Source of the DNA: Conidiobolus incongruus B7586
Taxonomy: Eukaryota > Entomophthoromycota > Entomophthoromycetes > Entomophthorales > Conidiobolaceae
Direction of reading: 5' to 3'
Assembly: GCA_000697335.1 (NCBI GenBank)
Contig: JNEM01011271.1
Coordinates: 1-17,134 of the forward strand
DNA: 17,134 bases
Part shown: one piece after another, positions 9,825 to 17,134 of the stretch
Numbering within the stretch: position 1 is the stretch's first letter
Layout of the letters: every line of letters starts with the position of its first letter
Notes under the pieces: generated by a model
What the model saw: the letters and a program-made list of their open reading frames with translations, nothing else
What the model was told of the DNA's origin: nothing
Databases searched by the model: none
Translations under genes and position numbers: made by a program

Positions 9825-10853
9825 TTATTTATGGTAAGATTGATTAGGCTGGGAAGCTTTGAGGTCGTGAGTCGGTGGCTGAGGGTTACTTCCATTCCAG
9901 TAGGGTGGAGGGTTTGAGTAGGGAGGGTTGCTGGGATTGTGTGGATTATGGGGATTGTGAGGGTTGTGGGGATTTTGAGGATATGCTTGAGGAACACTGT
10001 TGGGAGGGAAGTTGGAGTAGTTGGGCATACTGTTGGGGACACCATAGTGTTGACCATAAGGATTGCTGGGATTAGGGGGGTAGTTCATGTTGGGAGCAGA
10101 AGAGGGTGGGTTACTGGGAATGTGACTCTTAGGGGGAGGATTAGCAGCATTAAGCTAAATCATAAATGCAATTAATTATTTAAATAAATAACCATTATCA
10201 GGTAAATTTACTTGCTGCTTCTCATCATCATAATAGCCGGATTCAGGATGGGAAGGGTGAGGAGGGACAGAACTTGGTTCAGGCTCAGGTTCGTTCTAAT
10301 TATACTGTTAGGGTGAGGACTTTGTTTGAAAAAAACAGAGTTAGCTTACTTCAGCTTGAGCTTCTTCATTAACTGGATCGGGAGAGTTTAAGCAAGCTTG
10401 AATAAGATTTTTGCCCTCAGGCTTGGTAACTAAGGGTTGTAACTTAGGGGTTGTGAATGTGTAAACAAGACCGGTTTCAGAAACTACGAGTAATAATACT
10501 TGTGTACCCGTTAAAGTACTCAATTCATAGGCCTAGTGTAAAAACAAGTGACGTAAGTTATGTGAAATCTAATTGACATTGAAACAACTAACCTTTTTCA
10601 TAATACCGGCTTTTCTTTTACTGAAAGTAATATGGCGTCTACTCTTATCAGGAATGTATTCGATCTTAATCTTTCTTCTTCCCGAGCGTTTATCATTTCC
10701 TTCATCTGAGTTATCGCCACCGTCAGATTCGTGGCCTTTAGGAGGAGAGCCAGCGACATTATTTCCGGAAACATTTAATGTTCCCATACCGCTAAAAGAT
10801 TCACCCATATTGGGATAGCCAGCATTGTGCATTTCGGAAGGATGGTTACTCAT
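9825..10853 (-). CDS. MCM1: MCM1/SRF-type MADS-box transcription factor
   Basis: A nuclear DNA-binding regulator expected to bind CArG/MCM1-box DNA as a dimer and recruit partner factors. Exons are 10593-10853, 10350-10532, 10212-10295 and 9825-10154, giving 285 residues; the introns are 60, 54 and 57 nt, GT-AG, all phase 0. The MADS box covers about residues 58-113, including RRHITFSKRKAGIMKK joined across intron 1 to AYELSTLTGTQVLLLVVSE. The SAM-type extension follows to about 148 (KLQPLV, LIQACLNSPDP). Residues mix yeast Mcm1-like and animal SRF-like states (AYELST, KLQP and LNSPD are SRF-like; LLVVSETGLVYTF is Mcm1-like). An acidic, Ser/Gly-rich N terminus and a Pro/Asn/Tyr-rich C terminus with repeated HNP units flank the domain. 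The latter could be activating or protein-binding, which is inferred. Start: first ATG after a leader intron. Confidence 0.93.
9924..9977 (-). repeat. In-frame 9-bp tandem repeat (HNP)n in the MADS-box gene
   Basis: Six consecutive codon triplets read QNP, HNP four times, then SNP. Codons are partly diverged (CAC/CAT, AAC/AAT, CCC/CCT/CCA), so the array is not brand-new, but repeat-number variation between strains is plausible. Overlapping frames stay open here only because of the repeat composition. Confidence 0.85.
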
Positions 10854-10860
10854 TTTGAAA

Positions 10861-11028
10861 CTAAAATTGAGGGATATGTCAATATAATAATTGCTAGGCA
10901 GTCATTAAGGAAGGTTTTGGACATAGTATGAGTAAGCGTGCTGTAGCATATAAGGTGTATGATATCGACAAGATATCAATGCAGCGACGCCGAGCAGAAT
11001 CCAAGGATAAGCAATTAATAATACTTAC
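10861..11028 (-). other. 5'-leader intron of the MADS-box gene
   Basis: On the minus strand the donor CTGAAG|GTAAGTAT (first intron base 11028) is a perfect match to U1 snRNA, and the acceptor aattttag ends at 10861, seven bases before the ATG. The proposed 168-nt intron contains at least three upstream ATGs, while the leader from 11029 to about 11160 contains none. That contrast supports splicing. The intron also carries two GATATC sites 5 bp apart (10961-10977). Confidence 0.72.
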
Positions 11029-11268
11029 CTTCAGGTTTATAATTAATATGACTTCCTAGTATGGATTCGACCTTTTAAGAAATGTCTAATATTATAAATT
11101 AATATGGAAGTGGGGTTTGAGTTGGCTAAGATTTGTACCAAAGTAGAAAAGTCAGACAATTTAGGTAATTGTACCAAAGAGTGTTAGAGGATATGAAATC
11201 AGTTCCCTAATTAGTAATTTATGGGTTCATTCAAGATTCAAAGCTAAATGCGATTGAAATCATTTCAG

Positions 11269-11481
11269 CCAATCAAATCGATCCTCTGTTTATCGATTTG
11301 ATTGAATTAATTCATATTCTCATTAACCATCAACCAAATAGACCCAGGCCAATCACCGTTTCTGATTTGCTTGGTATGAATTCAATTTGAAATTGGATTT
11401 TCATTCTAGCCAATCAACGCCTTTTCACATCATTCCCCCTCATTATCACATCAGACCTTCTTTCTCATCACCAGCCAATCA
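11269..11481 (+). promoter_or_regulatory. Array of four CCAATCA boxes
   Basis: CCAATCA occurs at 11269-11275, 11349-11355, 11410-11416 and 11475-11481, all in the same orientation and each preceded by AG or GG, matching the NF-Y/HAP consensus RRCCAAT. Spacings are 80, 61 and 65 bp. The array lies upstream of the MADS-box gene, whose leader starts somewhere between about 11040 and 11250, so it is a likely promoter. The plus strand here is poor in G, and a divergent plus-strand transcript is also possible, although no coding region follows for 3 kb. Confidence 0.6.
11270..11304. repeat. 13-bp perfect inverted repeat around the first CCAAT box
   Basis: Arms CAATCAAATCGAT (11270-11282) and ATCGATTTGATTG (11292-11304) are exact reverse complements with a 9-nt loop. 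The left arm contains most of the first CCAAT box; the mirror copy lacks the final base of the box. It could form a cruciform or be a two-sided binding site. Confidence 0.6.
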
Positions 11482-12438
11482 AACTGATGGATAAATCCAC
11501 ATTAAATCCTTATCAATTTACTTTTTTATCCAAACAATATCACATCTCAAATCATATCAAATTCTTAATTTTTATTTATAGCCAAGTCTTTGATAAATTG
11601 TATTGGTAAAACATGCAAGTATTAATATAATTACTCTATTTAGCAAATAGGAGACTATATACTTAGAAAAGTAATTATTGAATCATGTTGAAAAATAGAT
11701 GATATATTTTTATCAACAAGCTATTATCAATATTCCCATCCCAACATTATGATTGAGAAAACGTATAAATTCTTTGATTATTAATATTAAATATACCGAC
11801 ATTATTGTAAATGGTAATCACATAAATTAAATTAATTTGATATAAATAACTTGCTATACAGATTAAATTTATTTTTGTAATTTTAACTTATATGACAGAT
11901 CAATTGAATGATATAGGAGGAAAATTTGATTCTATTTAAGTGAGTTTTTTTCAGTTAAATGTGTAGTTGAATTAAATTCATCCAAATTAAGAGAATTTCA
12001 TCAAAATTATATTATTACTTGGTAAAGTATATTGAACCCAAGTAATCTATTTCAAATTAATTACTCGAAAAAATTCAATGCAATGCTAGGCTTAGTTTCT
12101 AATTGATACAATAAGAAAGCGTGTTGTATTTTCAGCAAATTTCAATCAGTCACAATATATAAATCTAAAAATCATTGAATCATATATGGTTTGTAGAGAT
12201 ATATATGAATTCTAATTTAGCAAAATATATTTGATTGAATCAAATTTAACAAAAATTACATTTTTGTAATATAGATCATTTTGGTTATATTTAATATATT
12301 TAAAACATTAAACTTAACTAAATATATAATTAATGGAATATACAATATGTTTAGAACAATTAAATTAGTAAAAAATGCACACTAAATTTTGTTAATGTTA
12401 AATCTGAGATTTGTTATAAACTGTAATTCTGTGTGACT

Positions 12439-12480
12439 ATGGCTTCTAAGCATCGGATATCAGCTTGGGAAATATATTAA
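12439..12480 (+). other. Isolated 13-codon frame in a GC-rich pocket
   Basis: Bases 12421-12470 are about 40% G+C in an AT desert. An ATG here reads MASKHRISAWEIY then TAA. Nothing else marks it as a gene; it may be a lone exon remnant or chance. Confidence 0.15.
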
Positions 12481-12767
12481 TTAGGTGATTAATAATAATA
12501 CAGATTACTTTTCATTCACTTAATTTGTAACTTACTAGTTTTTCAACTCTTTTCTTTACAATGGTGTTCTACTAAATATCATTCTGTTATTGAATAGTTT
12601 TTGGAATATTCGACTAGTTCGCCACTCATATATTAAAATTTCTTATCAAATTTTGTATAAATTTCATCATATTGGTATGTAAATAACTTTACTAATCAAC
12701 TTTAATATTCAAAAATGTGGAATATCTATAATTATACAATTCTAAATGACATTCATATTACTATTAA

Positions 12768-12794
12768 TGACATCATAAGGAGGTTTATATATTT
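12768..12794 (+). promoter_or_regulatory. CRE-like site and TATA-like box without a gene
   Basis: TGACATCA (12768-12775) is followed 8 bp later by tttatatattt (12784-12794). The downstream ATG frames stop within a few codons. This resembles a promoter in layout only. Confidence 0.2.
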
Positions 12795-13602
12795 GTCCAC
12801 ACTTTGTTGTAAAAACCACATTATACAAAATAGAGAGAATTTCAAACCGATATGAAGAACAATTGATCATAAATAATGCTTATATTATTAGATTAAATTC
12901 ATCTATATCAACTTTTTTGCCAATAATATTACTTAAATAAAATAATTAAATGAATAATGAATTATAGCGATATTACTATTATGTATTCAATTTAAATTAT
13001 GCAATTTGAATAACTTAGAAACCAATCTATGATCGTTAATAATATTAAATTACAAGTGAATTTTTTTCGACTACACATCATATATCATAAATTATGAAGG
13101 TTATATGGACATTCTTTGAATTATATAATTAATTAAATACAAGGTCAAATAGTTAAAATTTTCAAGTCATATATATTTATTTAAATATTTTATTGTCTCG
13201 TAATTTTATTTCTTTATCAGGACTTTACTTAAACTATATTAATATTTATTTGTGAATTATTACTATTATTATCAGATTAAATAATTATCCTGCTCTTACT
13301 GTTATTGTTATTCATTCTTGATTTAGGATTTGGTTCATATAATCTTTATGTTATTAAATGGTGTGTGCTAAATATATATAGGTATTTAATTATTATATGT
13401 AAAACAATACATATCTCAAAAATTACAAGAACTAATTTTATTAAAATAATATTCAAATCTGTATTTTCAAATTATTCATTAATATTCAGTTTTTTATAAA
13501 TATTTTCTTTATCATTAGTTAATAATTTTGCTTCAATAAAAAATGAATCAATTTTTTATAATTCAAGAGTTTTGTTATTTTTAAATATATATATCACTAT
13601 AG

Positions 13603-13638
13603 TATACATAATATGTATAAAATCCTATATGGATTTTA
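13603..13638. repeat. Two back-to-back hairpins
   Basis: TATACAT/ATGTATA (13603-13619, 3-nt loop) shares its last two bases with TAAAATCC/GGATTTTA (13618-13638 region, 5-nt loop). Both are perfect. No gene is nearby; function unknown. Confidence 0.5.
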
Positions 13639-14434
13639 TTTTCTATTATATCAATTTTCAAAATAAATTAGGATTAAGGTTTTTTATTATTATTGACATA
13701 ACACATATTTCAATATCTTAATATTGACAATAAAAAACATTGATAAGTTAGATTTTGAAAATAAAATAATTTTGCTATTGATAGTAATTTAACATATATA
13801 ACTTAATTATGTTCAATTATCAACTTGACTAAAACTTAAATTCAGTTGCATTAATTATCATATTTATAATATAATCTAAATTTATTACATTGTATTTATC
13901 AATATTTTGATAACTTGACAAAAATCAATTATTGTTTTAATTCAGTATAGTAGATCATTTCAAGAAATTATGATTAATCAATGTGTTTATAGTAAATTAA
14001 AATGATTTCTTTTAATAATCCTGTTTAAATTCATCTTTTTGTTGAAATGTATTTGATTATAATACTTTAATTTTATTAATTCATTTTTATAACATCAGAT
14101 TTATTATTATTATTTTGATATTTATTAATTTTCTAATAAAATTTGTTTTAATATATATGTTATAGATATTTTATGATCAATTGTTTTATTAAATGATCAA
14201 CCTAGAATAAACTCTGATTATACACAAATATTATATATATATATATATTATATTCGTATCAAATTTAAGTTATTTTAGTAAAAAAAATTTATAAACTTAA
14301 TGTCGATGAAAGAAATATAATAATTATATATCTGGACACCATCCATTTATTTCATAAGCTGGAAAACTGCTTTTATGAATTTAATATTTATATATTTTGA
14401 TTGTATATTTAGTCTAATTTATAATCTCATAAAC

Positions 14435-14440
14435 CACGTG
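14435..14440. promoter_or_regulatory. E-box CACGTG upstream of COQ2
   Basis: A palindromic CACGTG lies 140 bp upstream of the COQ2 start, a usual distance for a promoter element bound by bHLH factors. It is the only CACGTG I noticed in the window. Function is inferred. Confidence 0.4.
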
Positions 14441-14579
14441 CTTTCAATATATCTCGTTAACCCATAAATTTTCACAATAGTTTAAAAGCTAATAATATCC
14501 CTTATATCGCATCAATTTAAAGAATTATCTATTAGAATCTAATCCAACAAAAAATTAATTTTGAAATAGAATATATAAT

Positions 14580-15915
14580 ATGTTATTATTGAGCCATCAA
14601 CTAATTAGATCTAGAAATCTTCTATTAAAACCTCACCAATTAACCAATAACTATTTGAAATCTTTCGTTTCAAAATTTAATCAATTTGATATCTTATATC
14701 ATACATCAAATAATAATAATAATATTTATAATAAACAAAAATTAACTCAGAATAATTTGAAACATTCTTTAACTCACATTAGAAATGCTTCTAATACATC
14801 AACTCAACTCAAAACTTATATGAGGCCTTATTTGGATTTGGCTAGAGTTGACAAGCCAATTGGAACAATGTTGTTACTATGGCCATGCGGTAATATCATA
14901 TTTGGTTGCGATTGCATTAGTATTAATATATCTAGTTTGGAGTATTTCAATGGCCAGTTACCACTTAGGAACCCCTTTAACCACATCTCTTGGTATGATT
15001 GGTCTCTTTAGTACCGGTGCTTTTATTATGAGAGGAGCTGGTTGTACAATCAATGATCTTTGGGATAGAAACTTTGATAGTAAAGTAATTAATATATCAT
15101 TGGTCGGTATGATTGTTATAATTAATCGATATTACTGTAGGTCGAAAGAACTAAAATGAGACCATTGGCATCTGGAGCAATTACTCCCAAACAAGCCTTT
15201 GGATTTTTATTCTGCCAGCTTTCTGCTGGTTTAGTTATTTTGACTCAGCTCAACTGGTATAGTATCTTGTTGGGTGCTTCTTCACTTGGTATTGTGATTA
15301 TTTATCCATTTATGAAAAGAATCACTTACTGGCCTCAATTTACATTGGGTAATGGTCAACATTGTTCAGAATCATAATACCGGCAACTGATCATTTTATG
15401 TATGATAGGCTTGGCTTTCAATTGGGGTGCTTTGCTGGGATGGTCTGCCATTGCAGGAAGCAGTAATTGGGCTGTGACTCTTCCATTATATACTGCTGGT
15501 ATTTGCTGGACTTTGGTCTATGACACCATTTATGCCCATCAAGTAATTTTAGTTTGATACTTGAATTGTATAGTTAATTAATGATTAATAGGATAAAGCT
15601 GATGATATACTCGTTGGTATCAAATCTACTGCTTTGTATATGGCAGAAAAGACCAAGCTTTGGCTTAGCGGATTTTCAGCATCTACCATTGGGCTAATAA
15701 GCTATTCTGGATATATGAATGATCAGCACCTTCCTTTCTTTTTAATCACGTGGATTATGGGAGGAGGTCATTTATATTGGCAGTTGAAGAACGTCAACTT
15801 GAATGATCCTAAATCATGTTGGAGAATGTTCAAATCAAATACTTGGTTCGGAGCCATTATTACTTTTGCTATATGTGCCGATGCTGCCTGGGTCTACTTC
15901 TTAAACATGGCCTGA
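14580..15915 (+). CDS. COQ2: 4-hydroxybenzoate polyprenyltransferase, mitochondrial
   Basis: Transfers the polyprenyl tail to 4-hydroxybenzoate in ubiquinone synthesis, in the mitochondrial inner membrane. Exons are 14580-14889, 14936-15084, 15141-15348, 15409-15542 and 15592-15915, giving 374 residues; introns are 46, 56, 60 and 49 nt, all GT-AG, and the frame changes make splicing necessary. Residues 1-75 form a basic, Asn-rich leader with a poly-Asn run, acting as a presequence. The UbiA core begins at about 82 with [20 protein letters not shown]. The first Asp-rich motif is NDLWDRNFD (143-151), followed by [12 protein letters not shown]; the second is [13 protein letters not shown] (260-272). 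Several hydrophobic segments surround them, as in the family. All catalytic Asp residues are present. The 541-bp gap to RPL10 on the same strand makes it an independent gene. Confidence 0.95.
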
Positions 15916-16134
15916 TTTAATTAATTATTATTATAAAAAAATTAATAAATATACAAGATAAATTTAGTAGACATATAATAGTTTTTAATTAATTTTCAGT
16001 TAATAAACTGAAATTGGGTAAAACTCAATCCCATAAATTTGAAAATTCACAATTAAATAAAATTAATTGAATAAAATTTTATTTTTAAATTGATCTAACA
16101 ATCCTTTTCTGCGTTCTTTAACCATTTTTAATAG
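15916..16134. other. COQ2-RPL10 intergenic region
   Basis: Should contain the COQ2 3' end (an AATAAA-like attaataaat lies about 30 nt after the stop) and the RPL10 promoter. A pyrimidine-rich ccttttctgcgttctttaacc near 16102-16122 could hold the RPL10 transcription start, since ribosomal protein genes often start in such tracts. Confidence 0.4.
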
Positions 16135-16447
16135 GTAAAAACAAATATCCATCTGATCTCTTTCCCTATTTCTTTTAGCTGGGTGATTAGTATGATTTCT
16201 CGCCAAGTGGATTTTTCTGTGTTTTCATAATTATTCGAGTAGCTTCAACATATTTGGTCAAATGATCTATCAATTTTTCATCATATTGTATATTAATATG
16301 ATATTTCGGCTAATTGGGCTAGATCAAAACATATTTTTTGAGATCTTAAATTTAGATTTATATTTCAATTGATCATATATAATTTTTCCAAACCTCTACA
16401 TATATATATTTGAACTCGATAAACTAAACAATATTTTTAATTTTTAG
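16135..16447 (+). other. Probable 5'-leader intron of RPL10
   Basis: A donor ATAG|gtaaaa at 16135 and the acceptor aatttttag ending at 16447 bound 313 nt, with branch-like aactaaac about 20 nt before the acceptor. The junction would lie 9 nt before the ATG. The acceptor is convincing; the donor is less certain. Another acceptor-donor pair (tcttttag at 16178, gtatga at 16191) would create a tiny extra leader exon. Confidence 0.5.
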
Positions 16448-16456
16448 TTGATCACA

Positions 16457-17110
16457 ATGGGTCGCCGTCCCGCTCGTTGCTACCGCTACTGTAAGAACAA
16501 GCCTTACCCCAAGTCCCGTTACTGTCGTGGTGTCCCCGATCCCAAGATCAGAATTTACGATTTGGGTCGTAAGAAGGCTGGTGTCGATGAATTCCCCTTG
16601 TGTGTTCACTTGATCTCCAACGAATACGAACAACTTTCTTCCGAAGCTTTGGAAGCTGCTCGTATCTGTGCTAACAAGTACATCACCAAGATGTCCGGTA
16701 AGGACTCTTTCCACATGCGTATTCGTGTCCACCCCTACCACGTTATCCGTATCAACAAGATGTTGTCCTGTGCTGGTGCTGATAGATTGCAAACCGGTAT
16801 GAGAGGTGCTTTCGGTAAGCCTAATGGTGTCGTCGCTCGTGTCGACATTGGTCAAATTATCTTGTCCGTCCGTACCAAAGACGCCAACAAGGCCGTTGTC
16901 GTCGAAGGTCTCCGTCGTTGTAAATACAAGTTCCCCGGTCAACAAAAGATCGTTATCTCCAAGAAGTGGGGTTTCACCAAGCTCGACCGTGCCGACTACA
17001 TTGCTGCTCGTCAAGCCGGACGTCTTCAACCCGATGGTTCTCACGTCAAGTACTTGGGTGAATCCGGTCCCTTGGATAACTACTTGAGACGTCTTGAAGC
17101 TTCTGCCTAA
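16457..17110 (+). CDS. RPL10: 60S ribosomal protein L10 (uL16)
   Basis: A structural protein of the cytosolic large ribosomal subunit near the P site, joined late in 60S maturation. It is a single coding exon of 217 residues, within the usual 214-221. It starts [18 protein letters not shown] and carries the flexible P-site loop around 101-114 ([14 protein letters not shown]) and KWGFTK at 170-175. Arg98, the position altered in human R98S leukaemia mutants, is the normal residue. Codons are strongly biased towards CGT, AAG, GTC, ACC, TTG and C-ending forms, unlike the other genes, as expected for very high expression. The start is ATG at 16457; an upstream in-frame TTG at 16448 lies just after a splice acceptor and is not a start. 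A long open frame on the opposite strand is only a by-product of this codon bias. Confidence 0.98.
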   Translation: MGRRPARCYRYCKNKPYPKSRYCRGVPDPKIRIYDLGRKKAGVDEFPLCVHLISNEYEQLSSEALEAARICANKYITKMSGKDSFHMRIRVHPYHVIRINKMLSCAGADRLQTGMRGAFGKPNGVVARVDIGQIILSVRTKDANKAVVVEGLRRCKYKFPGQQKIVISKKWGFTKLDRADYIAARQAGRLQPDGSHVKYLGESGPLDNYLRRLEASA

Positions 17111-17134
17111 GTTAATCATTAAACATGACTATAT

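Larger units (their letters stand above)
11482..14434. other. 3 kb AT desert between MADS-box gene promoter and COQ2
   Basis: No gene, RNA or mobile element could be supported. Small items: a GC-rich pocket with a 13-codon frame (12439-12480); a CRE-like TGACATCA plus TATA-like box (12768-12794) not followed by a frame; back-to-back hairpins (13603-13638); and a TA run (about 14232-14249). The 64-codon frame at 13305-13499 is I/F/Y/L-rich and looks like chance. Confidence 0.55.

Noticed and set aside
9806-10175. Several long frames on both strands over the last MADS-box exon
   Set aside because: They stay open because of the 9-bp repeat and Pro/Asn-rich composition; only the frame joined by splicing continues the MADS-box protein.
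11021-11031. ATACTTACCTT on the plus strand, like the 5' end of U1 snRNA
   Set aside because: It is simply the complement of the very strong minus-strand donor GTAAGTAT of the MADS-box leader intron; no Sm site or U1 stems follow.
13305-13499. 64-codon plus-strand frame
   Set aside because: Low-complexity composition, no promoter or conserved pattern.
14880-15011. COQ2 as a frameshifted pseudogene
   Set aside because: Each frame change coincides with a GT-AG intron of 46-60 nt, and splicing yields a full-length family member with all key motifs.
16424-17119. 231-codon frame opposite RPL10
   Set aside because: Thr/Val/Gly/Leu-rich shadow created by RPL10 codon bias on the other strand.

Overview
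The window looks like nuclear DNA of an early-diverging (zygomycete-type) fungus. The supports are an MCM1/SRF-type MADS-box regulator, a fungal-style complex I ESSS subunit, a COQ2 polyprenyltransferase with a mitochondrial-type leader, a cytosolic GH15 trehalase-like enzyme of the kind known in bacteria and zygomycetes, a eukaryotic tRNA-Asp, and short GT-AG introns of 46-80 nt with CTAAT/CTGAT-like branch points. Coding DNA is clearly richer in G+C than the very AT-rich spacers. Complex I and ubiquinone genes speak against an anaerobic gut fungus. I cannot fix the genus from sequence alone.

Layout. 1-1845 is AT-rich spacer with one GC-rich island (about 1721-1787). A tRNA-Asp(GTC) lies on the minus strand (1846-1917), divergent from the three-exon complex I subunit gene (2215-2700, +). 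After a short spacer comes the two-exon GH15 gene on the minus strand (3474-5570). A 1.6 kb AT desert follows, then a small orphan gene (7356-7619, +) preceded by a perfect CRE palindrome, a TATA-like box and a probable leader intron. Another 2.2 kb desert leads to the MADS-box gene on the minus strand (four coding exons, 9825-10853), with a leader intron and, upstream, four identically oriented CCAAT boxes (11269-11481). A 3 kb desert ends at COQ2 (five exons, 14580-15915, +). Ribosomal protein uL16/RPL10 (16457-17110, +) closes the window.

How the genes relate. There is no operon or visible gene cluster. Two genes serve mitochondrial respiration (complex I subunit, ubiquinone synthesis), one is a translation gene, one a trehalose/alpha-glucoside hydrolase, and one a general transcription factor. 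No transposon, viral remnant, CRISPR array or rRNA was seen. The main points worth a second look are the orphan gene with its promoter module, the CCAAT array upstream of the MADS-box gene, and a repeated gene structure in which a 5'-leader intron ends within about 20 nt of the start codon.
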